NCBI GenBank assembly: GCA_040702975.1
Contig: CP159990.1
Coordinates: 868,001 to 932,000 of the forward strand
Direction of reading: 5' to 3'
Origin: Roseburia hominis
Lineage (GTDB): Bacteria > Bacillota > Clostridia > Lachnospirales > Lachnospiraceae
Length of the DNA stretch: 64,000 nt
The notes beneath the pieces are model-generated. The model saw only the letters and a list, made by a program, of their open reading frames with translations, did no database searches and was not told where the DNA came from. The position numbers and the translations under genes are program-made. Each line of letters opens with the position of its first letter. Position 1 is the first letter of the stretch. This document shows positions 1 to 8,936 of the stretch, one piece after another.

Positions 1-467
1 TGGATATTATAGATTTCTTCTACCTCCTGTTTGGAAGTGGCTCCAATGTCAATGACCATATCGCTGAAGTCCGGGCAGGTATTTCTCTGTGCATTGGACA
101 GGAAATGTACCGGAGTGCTGGCAAAAATGCCGGACACCCATCTTCCGTCGTAGGTCTGTACTTTGACCTTATGGGCCGGAACGGTGTATGCAGCCCACCC
201 GCCCTGGGGTAAGAAGCAAAGCGTGCCGTTAGGTTTAATAGCCTGAATGATAAAACCGACCTCATCACTGTGAGCGTCGATCATTACAACTGGTTTTTCA
301 CCGGAGTTCTTTTCCGCGTTGATATATACATTCAGATTACAGTCATGTCTTACAGAACCAAGCGCTTCATCGTGCGCGTATTTTTCCGCTATTTCGACAA
401 CCTCATCTTCAAAACCGCTCGCTCCATAAGCGTTGGAGAGGGCTTCAATTAAAGCTAAAGAGTCCAT
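1..467 (-). CDS. M42 family metallo-aminopeptidase (partial, C-terminus beyond window)
   Basis: The leftward frame opens at an ATG (465-467 on the plus strand as cat) preceded by a good ribosome-binding site (GGAGGTA, 476-482 complement) and runs off the window edge. The first ~155 residues begin MDSLALIEALSNAYGASGFE and contain the MIDAHSDEVGF segment, which carries the His and Asp metal ligands of M42 (glutamyl/tetrahedral aminopeptidase, FrvX-like) peptidases, followed by a GGWAAYTVPAHKVKV stretch typical of the family's beta-barrel dimerisation domain. The family removes N-terminal residues from peptides in the cytoplasm using two divalent metals. It fits with the peptide-import genes to the right. 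The catalytic half is not visible, so activity cannot be assessed. Confidence 0.85.
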   Translation of the reverse strand, partial: MDSLALIEALSNAYGASGFEDEVVEIAEKYAHDEALGSVRHDCNLNVYINAEKNSGEKPVVMIDAHSDEVGFIIQAIKPNGTLCFLPQGGWAAYTVPAHKVKVQTYDGRWVSGIFASTPVHFLSNAQRNTCPDFSDMVIDIGATSKQEVEEIYNI

Positions 468-640
468 GTATAGACTACCTCCTTGATTATAATAATTTTA
501 CTTGCTGATTATGTGAAAAATATCAGATAAAATCAGACGGATTCCCAATCCGCCAGCTGATAAAATCTTATCATAGCAAAATGGGAAACTCAAGATGTAT
601 CCATGTAAAATAAGAAAGTCAAATAGCTGGTTAAAATGTA

Positions 641-704
641 AGCCGACAACAATTATGATATCCCCCGTCAGGCAGACAGATGAAATATCATTATGTTGTC
701 GGCT
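641..704 (-). terminator. Long inverted repeat downstream of coat genes
   Basis: Arms 641-661 and 685-704 pair almost perfectly: AGCCGACAACA plus TATGATAT on the left against ATATCAT plus TGTTGTCGGCT on the right, around a ~23-nt loop. It lies about 40 nt past the stop of the leftward coat gene. On that strand it is followed by TTACATTTTAA, a weak U-tract. Transcription terminator is the simplest reading; a small palindromic repeat is the alternative. Confidence 0.5.
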
Positions 705-745
705 GTACTTATCTTATGCCCAAGGCACACATTCTAATATTTCAA

Positions 746-1003
746 CTAGCGCATGGAAGGCTGGGTCAAAATATTTTTTACATGCGCCACTTCCTCGCGA
801 CTTGCCTTGGCAGCCGGAACGTAGTAGCTTTTCTCACGCGCGAGCTGATACAGATTCTCCTGGGACATCTCGCACTGATTGCGAATCTGTTTCAGGCATT
901 GTTTCAGTTCCTTATTTTCCGTCTGCGGAATGATTTCCCCAAACATCTTTAATTCCCCGTTTACTCCGACCAGAGCGTCGGATACCATTGTCTTTTCGTC
1001 CAT
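746..1003 (-). CDS. CotF-type spore coat protein
   Basis: This 85-residue protein has the pattern of the CotF/clostridial coat family: an N-terminal helix (MDEKTMVSDALVGVNGELK), a central segment with ELKQCLKQIRNQCE, and a C-terminal YYVPAAKASREEVAHVK motif. The Tyr-Tyr-x-Pro-Ala-x-x-Ala ending is characteristic of that family. It would be deposited on the spore or produced in the mother cell. It is the second gene of a leftward pair: its ribosome-binding site (GGAGGG) begins immediately after the stop of the upstream 60-residue gene, so the two are co-transcribed. The molecular function of this family is not established. Confidence 0.75.
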   Translation of the reverse strand: MDEKTMVSDALVGVNGELKMFGEIIPQTENKELKQCLKQIRNQCEMSQENLYQLAREKSYYVPAAKASREEVAHVKNILTQPSMR

Positions 1004-1014
1004 GATGGTCCCTC

Positions 1015-1197
1015 CTATAAAAATTTCATCAGTTCCTGTTTGTTTTTCATTGCAGAGTCGGCAGCATCCTGAAAGAGCTGTTTCACCTGTGCATCCTGAG
1101 CTTCAGAAGCGTAAGCAGTCATTTTGCAATGTGTAGTGTCATATCCGCCAATCAGGTGGCGAAGATTCTGCAGATCCAGAATAGAAATTTCAGCCAT
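1015..1197 (-). CDS. Small coat-associated protein (60 aa)
   Basis: A 60-residue protein, MAEISILDLQNLRHLIGGYD and onward, predicted to be largely helical with no signal peptide or membrane segment. A GGAGGAATTC ribosome-binding site precedes the ATG. It lies 11 bp upstream of the CotF-type gene on the same strand, and such small helical proteins are commonly paired with CotF-like genes in clostridia. I infer a coat-related role from context only; no catalytic residues are visible. The 1200-1325 stretch upstream is AT-rich and probably holds its promoter. Confidence 0.6.
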   Translation of the reverse strand: MAEISILDLQNLRHLIGGYDTTHCKMTAYASEAQDAQVKQLFQDAADSAMKNKQELMKFL

Positions 1198-1325
1198 TTT
1201 GAATTCCTCCTTCTTGTGACATAGTTAATTTGGTAACAAAAATAGTATGTCTGATTGTGGAAAAAAATATGTATGGATCAGAATTTGTTTATTTTTTTAA
1301 AATTAATAGAAAAAATAAATACGAG

Positions 1326-1388
1326 ATTGTTAACAATTGACAATGCGTATAGAACAGGGTATAATTAAGATTATAAATTGTTAACAAT
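1326..1388 (+). promoter_or_regulatory. SigA promoter flanked by two perfect palindromic operators
   Basis: TTGACA (1337-1342) and TATAAT (1360-1365) are separated by 17 bp. Two identical 12-bp perfect palindromes, ATTGTTAACAAT, lie at 1326-1337 (touching the -35) and 1377-1388 (just after the predicted start of transcription). This geometry is that of an auto-repressed promoter, with the GntR protein encoded immediately downstream as the obvious ligand-responsive repressor. Confidence 0.75.
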
Positions 1389-1413
1389 CTATAACGGAAA
1401 GGGGCTGGTTGAT

Positions 1414-2103
1414 ATGCCAGACAACAGAGTACCAGTATTTACGAAGAAGACAATGCGGGAGCAGATTGCAGATATTTTGAGAGATCAGATTTTACATGCA
1501 GATATTGCACCGGGAGAGAGAATTATCGAGGAAGATATTTCGAAAAAGTATCAAGTGAGCCGGGGACCGGTCAGAGAAGCGCTCAGGCAGATCGAGGAAG
1601 AGGGGCTGGTCACCTATTTGCCGCACCGGGGCTGTATTGTCAGGACACTGACAGAAGATGAGATGGCGGAAGCGTATCTGATCAGATCGACATTGGAAGG
1701 ACTTGCAGTACAGGTATATTCCGGAAAGATGAGTCAAAGAGGGATAGAACGGCTTCAGCAGACAATCGATGACCTGCGTGAGGCGGCCGGGAAAAAAGAC
1801 CTCTATGCAATCATCGAGGCAGATGAGAGGTTCCACGCAGGAATCGTGGAGGAAGCAGATCTTCCCAGATTATATCAGATGTGGAAAACGCTCTGCAGTG
1901 TTAACACATGTACCTATTACACCATGAAGTCAGAGAATTTGATGCCTTATGATGTTTTGGGCAAGAACCATCAGTGCATCTTGAATCTCTTTATTGAGAA
2001 TGTTGGAACGAACAAGATCATAGAGGCAATCAAAGAGCATTATATGGTAGTTCCCGAGACGTTACACAAGGCTCAGGAAGGGAAAACGGCGGAAGGTGAG
2101 TAG
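1414..2103 (+). CDS. GntR/FadR-family transcriptional regulator (FCD domain)
   Basis: A 229-residue regulator starting at the ATG after a GGAAAGGGG site. The N-terminal winged helix-turn-helix (roughly residues 10-80) includes EQIADILRDQILHADIAPGE and the recognition-helix region SRGPVREALRQIEEEG, typical of GntR proteins. The C-terminal ~140 residues form an all-helical FCD effector domain (EADERFHAGIVEEADLPRL gives the Asp/His metal or ligand-site pattern). It heads a cluster with a peptide-type ABC importer and two amidohydrolases and probably represses them and itself through the twin ATTGTTAACAAT palindromes. The inducer is unknown; a metabolite of the imported substrate is a reasonable guess. 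Confidence 0.85.
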   Translation: MPDNRVPVFTKKTMREQIADILRDQILHADIAPGERIIEEDISKKYQVSRGPVREALRQIEEEGLVTYLPHRGCIVRTLTEDEMAEAYLIRSTLEGLAVQVYSGKMSQRGIERLQQTIDDLREAAGKKDLYAIIEADERFHAGIVEEADLPRLYQMWKTLCSVNTCTYYTMKSENLMPYDVLGKNHQCILNLFIENVGTNKIIEAIKEHYMVVPETLHKAQEGKTAEGE

Positions 2104-2140
2104 AAATAAAAAGTAAAGGAAATTAGCAGGAGGGATGAAG

Positions 2141-3076
2141 ATGCTGAAATTTATTGGAAAACGCCTTGTATATGCAGTGCTGACATTATTTTTAATTGCA
2201 ACGGCGACATTTTTTCTGGTATCCGGAGCACCTGGAGATCCGATCGCCGCGAAGGTAGGGCAGATGCCAGAGCAGGCCCAGGCGATCATCAACGCAAAGT
2301 ACGGGCTTGATAAGCCAGTAGTAGAACGGTATGTCATCTATATGAAGAATTTATTGACGACCGGTGATTTTGGAGAGTCGATTATTTACACGGGAAAGTC
2401 GGCGAACGATGTAATACGGGATAACACTCTGGTATCGGCTAAAATCGGGCTTTTGGCCCTGTTTTTTCAGGCGACGATAGGGATTTCGCTGGGGCTTGTG
2501 GCAGCACTGAACCGAGGAAAGAAGATTGATCATTTTATTCGGTTCATGGTGGTCCTGGCCATATGTGTGCCCAGCTTTGTATTTGCGGCGCTGCTTCAAT
2601 ATTTTCTGGCATTTAAGCTGAAAGTGGTTCCCGTGTTTGGCTGGGGAGAGCTGAAACACTACATATTGCCTGTGACGGCATACGCGATCGGAGGAATTGC
2701 TTCTTATACAAAATATATGCGGAACAGTACACTGTCCGTAATCGGAGAGGATTATATTGTTACGGCAAAAGCGAAGGGCTGTAAGAAGGGAAGAGTCATC
2801 AAAAAGCATGTTCTTCGAAATTCTATGATTCCGATTGTTACGATGATAGGCCCGGCAGTTGCGGGCGTGTTCGCTGGTTCCTTTATTTTGGAGAAGATGT
2901 TCTCCATTCCGGGACTTGGTTTCTATTATGTAAAAGCGGTGTCTGATAACGATTATACGATGGTGATCGGCCTGACTATCTTCTTTGCGATCCTTTATGT
3001 GGGTGCATTGATCGTGGTAGATATTCTCTATGGCATTGTAGATCCGAGAATTCGTGTGACAAAAGGTAAGAAGTAA
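2141..3076 (+). CDS. Oligopeptide-type ABC transporter permease (DppB/OppB-like)
   Basis: About 311 residues with six predicted membrane segments. It starts with the typical short cytoplasmic stretch followed by helix 1 (YAVLTLFLIATATFFLV), a periplasmic loop with GDPIAAKVG, and the EAA-type coupling loop EDYIVTAKAKGCKKGRVIKKH, then GPAVAGVFAGSFILEKMFSIPGLG. All of these are features of DppB/OppB permeases. I chose the second ATG because it lies 7 nt from AGGAGG, whereas the first is only 1 nt from it. It pairs with the next gene to form the membrane channel of a peptide or peptide-like-compound importer. Confidence 0.9.
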   Translation: MLKFIGKRLVYAVLTLFLIATATFFLVSGAPGDPIAAKVGQMPEQAQAIINAKYGLDKPVVERYVIYMKNLLTTGDFGESIIYTGKSANDVIRDNTLVSAKIGLLALFFQATIGISLGLVAALNRGKKIDHFIRFMVVLAICVPSFVFAALLQYFLAFKLKVVPVFGWGELKHYILPVTAYAIGGIASYTKYMRNSTLSVIGEDYIVTAKAKGCKKGRVIKKHVLRNSMIPIVTMIGPAVAGVFAGSFILEKMFSIPGLGFYYVKAVSDNDYTMVIGLTIFFAILYVGALIVVDILYGIVDPRIRVTKGKK

Positions 3077-3089
3077 GCGAGGTGGCAAG

Positions 3090-4037
3090 ATGAGTGAGAA
3101 TGTTTTAAATAGTGCGGCAGATGCAGAGATGTCTGATGAATTGTTTGAACGTGTGGGAACAAAGGGGCTGTCGGGAGAAGATATCGGTAAAAAATCGCTT
3201 ACCTATTGGGCGGATGTCTGGAGACGTTTTCGCGGAAATAAAATGGCACTTTTGGGGCTGGTCCTTCTGGGAGTTGTGGTATTCCTTCTGTTTGTGGGAC
3301 CTATGATCTCCGGACAGGATTATCAGCTTATCGATTCTCCAAATAAGAATCTGGGGCCGAGCGCACAGCATTGGTTCGGGACAGATGATATGGGGCGTGA
3401 TTTGTTTACCCGTGTCTGCGTAGGCGGAAGAATTTCAATTTATATCGGACTTTGCTGTACAGTAGTGATGTTTGTAATCGGTGCTTTGGTTGGGGCGTTT
3501 GCCGGTCTAAAGGGCGGAATCGTAGATGATGTGATCATGCGGATCTGTGAATTTATCGGGAATCTTCCATATCTGATCATCGTGGTCATTCTGTCTATGG
3601 TACTGGGACGAAGCATGTTTTCCCTGGTATTTGCCATGTCGCTTACGGCGTGGGTGGGGACGGCGCGAATGGTCCGCGGACAGATCCTTCAGATCAAAGA
3701 GATGGATTATGTGCAGGCTGCAAAGGCATTGGGGGCGGATACGAAAAGGATCATACTGAAACATCTGCTTCCGAACACGATGGGAATTATTATGGTAGAT
3801 ATCACCATGTCTGTTCCGGGATTTATTTTCAGCGAGGCATTCCTTAGCTATATCGGACTAGGAGTAAGACCGCCGGAGACCAGCTGGGGAGCGCTTGCCA
3901 GTGCAGGACAGCAGCAGTTGATGTTTTATCCGTATCAGTTAATGTTCCCGTGCCTGATGATCGTCCTTACCATGTTGGCCTTCCATCTGATAGGAGACGG
4001 ACTTTCTGATGCACTGGACCCGAAACTTAGACAGTAG
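3090..4037 (+). CDS. Oligopeptide-type ABC transporter permease (DppC/OppC-like)
   Basis: 315 residues with the DppC signature: a cytoplasmic N-terminus, one isolated membrane helix (MALLGLVLLGVVVFLLFVG), the segment HWFGTDDMGRDLFTRV that is strongly conserved in OppC/DppC proteins, five further helices and the coupling loop MDYVQAAKALGADTKRIILKH, ending LSDALDPKLR. It begins 13 bp after dppB-like and 14 bp before the ATPase gene, so it is part of the same operon. It forms the second half of the heterodimeric channel. Confidence 0.9.
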   Translation: MSENVLNSAADAEMSDELFERVGTKGLSGEDIGKKSLTYWADVWRRFRGNKMALLGLVLLGVVVFLLFVGPMISGQDYQLIDSPNKNLGPSAQHWFGTDDMGRDLFTRVCVGGRISIYIGLCCTVVMFVIGALVGAFAGLKGGIVDDVIMRICEFIGNLPYLIIVVILSMVLGRSMFSLVFAMSLTAWVGTARMVRGQILQIKEMDYVQAAKALGADTKRIILKHLLPNTMGIIMVDITMSVPGFIFSEAFLSYIGLGVRPPETSWGALASAGQQQLMFYPYQLMFPCLMIVLTMLAFHLIGDGLSDALDPKLRQ

Positions 4038-4051
4038 ACAAGGAGAGGAAA

Positions 4052-6064
4052 ATGAGCGAGAAAATATTAGAAGTAAAAGATCTGCAGGTTTCCTTCCGCA
4101 CGTATGCAGGAATCTCTCATGCTGTCCGCGGGGTGGATTTTTATCTGAATAAAGGTGAGACACTTGCGATTGTAGGGGAATCGGGTTGTGGAAAAACGGT
4201 TACCTCAAAAGCCATTATGGGACTTTTGCCGGAATCTAATACGCAGATCAAAAGAGATGGAGAATCAGCGATTCTGTTCCACGGCGAAGACCTTTTTACA
4301 TATGACGAGAAAAAGATGACGGAGATCAGAGGAAGCAAGATTTCCATGATTTTCCAGGACCCGATGACATCACTGAATCCGACAATGAAAATCGGTGACC
4401 AGATCATGGAGAGTATTCTGATCCATCAGAAGAAGACGAAGGACGAGGCTTACAGGCAGGCGGTAAAGATGCTGGAAATGGTCAAGATTCCCAATGCCGT
4501 ACAGCGAATGAAACAGTATCCATTTGAATTTTCCGGCGGAATGCGCCAAAGAGCGATGATCGCAGTAGCACTTGCATGTAACCCGGAGATTCTGATTGCA
4601 GATGAGCCGACGACCGCGCTGGACGTGACGATACAGGCGCAGATCATGGAACTGATCGGGGAACTGCAAAAAGAACTGGATATGGCTGTGATCCTGGTTA
4701 CGCACGATCTGGGAGTGGTTGCCAGTGTGGCAGACCGAATACAGGTTATGTATGCAGGAAAGATCGTGGAGAGGGGCAATGTAGACGAAATTTTCTATAA
4801 ATCTACGCACCCGTATACGAGGGCACTTTTGAACTCGGTGCCGAAGATTCACACGAACAATAAGGATACGCTGTATTCGCTTAAGGGAACGCCTCCGGAT
4901 CTGATCAATCCGCCGGCCGGCTGTGCCTTTGCACCGCGGTGTGAATATGGAATGAAGATTTGTCGTATGAAATATCCTGAGATCACACATTTTAGCGACT
5001 CTCAGGAATGTGCATGCTGGCTCGCAGCACCCCAAAGCAGATATCACCGGACTTCCGGAAGGAATGGCCAGGAGAGGAGGCAGCAGATGAAAGAGAAAGA
5101 AATGCTGATAGAAGTAAAAGATCTGAAGAAATATTTCCAGGTAGGAAAAGGCGCCACGCTTAAGGCAGTGGACGGGGTCAACTTCTGTATCTATAAAGGT
5201 GAGACGCTGGGACTTGTAGGGGAATCGGGTTGCGGAAAGACAACCTGTGGAAAGACGGTTATGGGACTTTATGAGGCGACCGGCGGGCAGGTGATTTTTG
5301 ATGGAACTGATATTCATAAACTTGGCAGAAAAGAAAAAAAGGAATTTACAAGACGCGCGCAGATTATTTTCCAGGACCCGTATTCCTCTTTAAATCCCCG
5401 AATGACAGTAGGGGATATCATCGGAGAAGGCATTGATATCCACGGGCTTTATAAAGGGGAGAAGCGCATGGAAAAAATCTATGAGCTGTTGGAACTGGTG
5501 GGACTGAACCGGGAACATGCACTGCGCTTTCCGCATGAATTCTCAGGTGGGCAGAGACAGCGTATCGGAATTGCGAGAGCACTGGCAATTGAACCGGAGT
5601 TTATCGTGTGTGATGAGCCGATTTCCGCTTTGGACGTATCGATTCAGGCGCAGGTGGTGAATCTTCTGATCGAATTGCAGAAGAAAAAGAATCTGACATA
5701 TCTGTTTATCGCACACGACCTTTCGATGGTAAAGCATATTTCGGATCGTGTTGCCGTGATGTATTTGGGAAATATGGTGGAGTTCGCAGGAAGCAATGAG
5801 TTGTATGCACAGCCGCTCCACCCGTATACCAAGGCACTGATGTCCGCTATTCCGATTCCGGATCCGGAGGAAGAGAAACGGAAAAAACGAATCCCGATTG
5901 AGGGAGAGATCCCAAGCCCGATCAATCCGAAACCGGGCTGCAGGTTTGCTGCCAGGTGCCGGTATGCAAAGGAATGCTGCAAATCGGAGACGCCGGAGCT
6001 TAAGGAACTAAGACCAGGGCATTTCGTTGCCTGTCATAGGGCAGAGGAATTAAATCAATTATGA
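4052..6064 (+). CDS. Oligopeptide-type ABC transporter ATPases: DppD-like and DppF-like reading as one fused frame
   Basis: As read, one 670-residue frame carries two complete ABC ATPases. Domain 1 (residues ~1-325) has Walker A GESGCGKT, the signature FSGGMRQR, Walker B ILIADEPTTALD and the C-terminal GTPPDLINPPAGCAFAPRC region of OppD/DppD. Domain 2 (from Met346) has GESGCGKTTCGKT, FSGGQRQRIGIARAL and VCDEPISALDVS as in OppF/DppF. The join looks like a one-base frameshift. Removing one C from the CCCC run at 5030-5033 restores a DppD-type tail ending in ADITGLPEGMARRGGSR with a TGA at 5088-5090, overlapping an ATG (5087) that has its own AGGAGG at 5075-5080. Two separate subunits are therefore the likely ancestral state; a true fusion remains possible. 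The ATPases power the importer encoded by the two genes before them. Confidence 0.88.
   Translation: MSEKILEVKDLQVSFRTYAGISHAVRGVDFYLNKGETLAIVGESGCGKTVTSKAIMGLLPESNTQIKRDGESAILFHGEDLFTYDEKKMTEIRGSKISMIFQDPMTSLNPTMKIGDQIMESILIHQKKTKDEAYRQAVKMLEMVKIPNAVQRMKQYPFEFSGGMRQRAMIAVALACNPEILIADEPTTALDVTIQAQIMELIGELQKELDMAVILVTHDLGVVASVADRIQVMYAGKIVERGNVDEIFYKSTHPYTRALLNSVPKIHTNNKDTLYSLKGTPPDLINPPAGCAFAPRCEYGMKICRMKYPEITHFSDSQECACWLAAPQSRYHRTSGRNGQERRQQMKEKEMLIEVKDLKKYFQVGKGATLKAVDGVNFCIYKGETLGLVGESGCGKTTCGKTVMGLYEATGGQVIFDGTDIHKLGRKEKKEFTRRAQIIFQDPYSSLNPRMTVGDIIGEGIDIHGLYKGEKRMEKIYELLELVGLNREHALRFPHEFSGGQRQRIGIARALAIEPEFIVCDEPISALDVSIQAQVVNLLIELQKKKNLTYLFIAHDLSMVKHISDRVAVMYLGNMVEFAGSNELYAQPLHPYTKALMSAIPIPDPEEEKRKKRIPIEGEIPSPINPKPGCRFAARCRYAKECCKSETPELKELRPGHFVACHRAEELNQL
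5087..6064 (+). other. Internal start of the DppF-like ATPase
   Basis: ATG 5087 sits 6 nt after a consensus AGGAGG and begins MKEKEMLIEVKDLKKYF, the normal start of a DppF/OppF protein (325 residues). It can be translated independently even if the upstream frame is fused, so the functional subunit is probably made regardless of the frameshift. Confidence 0.7.
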
Positions 6065-6108
6065 ATTTGACAGCGGAAAGCTGACAAAGAATAAAGGAGG
6101 ATTTTAAG

Positions 6109-7809
6109 ATGAGGAAGAGAACAAGACTACTTGCAGGACTTGTAGCAGCAGTACTTGCAGTCACGACCATTACCGGCTGCGGAGGCGCTGAAACAAGAAA
6201 GAACACAGGCTCAGGAGAGAGTTCAGCAGATGCAAAGGTATTCAATTACAGCGTGAACAGCGTAATCGTAGGACTGAACCCGATCATGGACAGTACAGCT
6301 CCGGATAACGAAGCACACAATCTGATCTGTGAGCCGCTGGTGAGAAAGGCAGCAGCAGAGAATAATACGATGGAATGTATTCCGGCAGCGGCGGAGTCAT
6401 GGGACGTCAGTGAAGATGGAAAGACCTATACCTTCCACCTGCGCGAGGGAATGAAGTGGAATGACGGAGAGCCGTTTACAGCAAAGGATTTTGAATATAC
6501 ATTGAAGCTGATGGCAAATCCGGATACTGCGGCAGTAAATGCATGGTTGTTCGACGGTGTGATCGAGAACTTCGGTGAGGCTCTTTATCAAAATGGTAAG
6601 ACACCGGATGAGATCGGTGTAAGCGCGCCGGATGATACGACTCTGGAAATCCGTCTGACGCACCCGGCTTCTTATCTTCTGGAGCTTCTTGGAAGCCTTT
6701 TCCCGGTTCGCCAGGATAAGTATGAAGAGTGGGGACAGGAATATGGTTCTTCCGCAGATAAGATTATTTGCAGTGGTCCGTTTGAAGTGGAATCCTGGAG
6801 CCAGAATACGGAGTTTGTTGCAAAACGTAATGAAAATAACTGGAATGCGGCGAATGTTAAACTGGATAAGATCGTGCAGAAGGTCATTCAGGAGCCGGCA
6901 ACTGCAATTCAGGCATTTATCAATGGCGAAATCGATGTGGTCTCGACCCTGGATCCGAACTGGGCCAAGACGATCGAGGAAGCCGGAATCTCCACAACGG
7001 AGACGGTTCCGGATAGCTCACCGGAATTCCTGATGTTTAATCTGGCAAATGAATATTTATCTAATGTGAAGATTCGTCAGGCTTTGTCTGCGGCTTTTGA
7101 CAGAGAGGAATTCATCGATGCGACTTATAATGGACAGGCAATACCAATCTATTCTGTTATGCCGGACACCATGATGGTAGGAGAAAAGACTTATACTGAG
7201 TTGGTTGGTGGAAGAAATTATTTTGTAAAGGATCTGCAAAGTGAGAATCCTGATCCGAAGAAGCTGATGCAGGAAGGCTTAAAAGAACTTGGTAAATCAG
7301 ATGATCTGTCTCAGGTAACTCTGCGTTTTGCAAGTCGTGGTACGACGGAACTTTCCAAGAAAATGGCAGAGTGGTATAAGCAGACATGGGAAGCCAATCT
7401 TGGCATTACGGTACAGATTGATATGATGGAGTGGAACGTAATGTGGGAGAAGATTGATGCCGGCGACTATGATATCGCAGTTGGCGGCTGGGGACCGTAT
7501 TACAATGAGCCCAGTGCGATTCTGACCTTATTCGACCCGGAGAATGGATACTTCAATGCGGAAAAGATTGGCTGGAAAGACGAAAATGCTGCCAAATTCA
7601 AAGAATTGTGTAATACAGCAAAGGATACGGTAGATGACAAGGAGAAAGCAGAGCTGTATCTGCAGGCTGAGGAGCTTCTGGTAAAGAATGCAATTGTAGC
7701 TCCTGAATATCTGTCGCAGAGCCCGACATTCATTGCGAATACAGTAGAAGGATATATCGTGGCTACGAACGGATATGAGAACTGGGCAAATGTAACTGTG
7801 AACAAGTAG
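6109..7809 (+). CDS. Extracellular solute-binding lipoprotein, family 5 (peptide-type)
   Basis: 566 residues. The N-terminus has a lipoprotein signal: basic MRKRTR, a hydrophobic core (LLAGLVAAVLAVT) and the lipobox ITGC, so mature Cys is near residue 24. A Ser/Gly-rich linker follows. The body matches SBP_bac_5 proteins: ESWDVSEDGKTYTFHLREGMKWNDGEPFTAKDFEYT is the family signature (seen across residues ~100-135), and the C-terminal half has YDIAVGGWGPYYNEP. It is the substrate-capturing component of the ABC importer just upstream, anchored on the outer face of the membrane. The preferred substrate cannot be deduced, but neighbouring amidohydrolases suggest a peptide or cyclic amide. Confidence 0.9.
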   Translation: MRKRTRLLAGLVAAVLAVTTITGCGGAETRKNTGSGESSADAKVFNYSVNSVIVGLNPIMDSTAPDNEAHNLICEPLVRKAAAENNTMECIPAAAESWDVSEDGKTYTFHLREGMKWNDGEPFTAKDFEYTLKLMANPDTAAVNAWLFDGVIENFGEALYQNGKTPDEIGVSAPDDTTLEIRLTHPASYLLELLGSLFPVRQDKYEEWGQEYGSSADKIICSGPFEVESWSQNTEFVAKRNENNWNAANVKLDKIVQKVIQEPATAIQAFINGEIDVVSTLDPNWAKTIEEAGISTTETVPDSSPEFLMFNLANEYLSNVKIRQALSAAFDREEFIDATYNGQAIPIYSVMPDTMMVGEKTYTELVGGRNYFVKDLQSENPDPKKLMQEGLKELGKSDDLSQVTLRFASRGTTELSKKMAEWYKQTWEANLGITVQIDMMEWNVMWEKIDAGDYDIAVGGWGPYYNEPSAILTLFDPENGYFNAEKIGWKDENAAKFKELCNTAKDTVDDKEKAELYLQAEELLVKNAIVAPEYLSQSPTFIANTVEGYIVATNGYENWANVTVNK

Positions 7810-7820
7810 AAGGAGAGAAG

Positions 7821-8936
7821 ATGTATATAATTCGGAACGGAACGGTCCATATTGGAGATGGATCGTTCCGGGAAAATTGTGATATTCTGATTGAAGCGGG
7901 CAAAATTAGGGCGGTCGGCCCGAATCTTGCGAGTGAAGGAGCAAAGGTTCTGGACGCAGAAGGGTGCCAGGTATTTCCCGGATTTATCGATCCGCTATCC
8001 TGTGTGGGGGCAATGGGAATGCCTTCCAGGCATTTGGACAATGATGAGCATTCGGAGCCGGTCACACCGGAGATGAATCTGCGGTATAGTCTCGACCCGG
8101 ACGAGGTCAACAATCAGGAATTCTATAAAAGTGGTATTACTACGATCGGCCTTGCCAGCACGAATAATAATCTGATGGGCGGGCAGATCGCAGTCTGTAA
8201 GACGGCACCTCAGAAGATGGAGAAGCGTCTGGTGAAGGAGCATGCAGGTCTTAAATGCAGCGTGACCGGAAGCGTAAAGGAGACCTTTGGTTCGGCCAAG
8301 TGTCTGCCGATGACGAAGATGGGAATCTTTTATCTGTTTCAGGAGACGCTCCGCCAGGCGAGAGATTGTGAGAAAGAGAAGCGGACTACGAAACAGAACG
8401 TAATCTGTGAGGTGTTTGACGAACAGTCCATGCAGGTATTCTGCGCCGCAGCGACCAAGAATGAGATAGACGGTCTATTACATATGATGCGTGACGAGAA
8501 GGTGCAGCTTAATATTGTGGACGGGTACTGTTTTGCAGATTCGCTTAAAGAGATTAAGGAAAAGAAGGTTGGCCTGATTCTGGGAAATGTGAATAATATG
8601 TCTCAGATTGCAAAACATCACATGGATTTGCCGAAGCTAAAAGAATTGGCGGAGAATGGAAACCGGATTGCATTTACCACGTCCTGCGGCGGATATTCTG
8701 AAGGACGTGAAGTGTTCCTTTGGACGGCAATCGAGGCGTACCGGGCAGGTGTTCCTGCGGAAGAGGTCGTGAAGATGATGTGTAAATACCCGGCGGAAAT
8801 GCTGGGAATTGCTGACAGAGTCGGAACCCTTGAAGTCGGAAAGGACGCAGATATTTCCGTATTTACCGGACACCCGGTGACAAGCTATGCGGCAAAGGTG
8901 GTTCATAGTGTAGTGAATGGCGAGGTGATTTTCTAA
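7821..8936 (+). CDS. Amidohydrolase-fold protein lacking metal ligands (probable pseudoenzyme)
   Basis: 371 residues with the overall layout of a metal-dependent amidohydrolase: an N-terminal beta-sandwich strand pair (IIRNGTVHIGDG), the GFID turn, a TIM-barrel-length middle and the C-terminal MLGIADRVGTLEVGKDADISVF. The metal-binding His-x-His after GFID is replaced (GFIDPLSCVG). The later ligands seen in the paralogue next door (IHC, LEHAWG, LITDSP) correspond here to FCA, NIVDGY and FTTSCG. It therefore probably cannot hydrolyse substrate in the usual way. It is joined to the intact paralogue by a 1-nt stop/start overlap, which implies translational coupling and suggests a hetero-oligomer with a structural or regulatory subunit. 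Confidence 0.8.
   Translation: MYIIRNGTVHIGDGSFRENCDILIEAGKIRAVGPNLASEGAKVLDAEGCQVFPGFIDPLSCVGAMGMPSRHLDNDEHSEPVTPEMNLRYSLDPDEVNNQEFYKSGITTIGLASTNNNLMGGQIAVCKTAPQKMEKRLVKEHAGLKCSVTGSVKETFGSAKCLPMTKMGIFYLFQETLRQARDCEKEKRTTKQNVICEVFDEQSMQVFCAAATKNEIDGLLHMMRDEKVQLNIVDGYCFADSLKEIKEKKVGLILGNVNNMSQIAKHHMDLPKLKELAENGNRIAFTTSCGGYSEGREVFLWTAIEAYRAGVPAEEVVKMMCKYPAEMLGIADRVGTLEVGKDADISVFTGHPVTSYAAKVVHSVVNGEVIF

Noticed and set aside
4370..5317. 315-codon minus-strand frame across the ABC ATPase region.
   Set aside because: Antisense shadow of a well-conserved gene; sequence shows no domain and has no ribosome-binding site.
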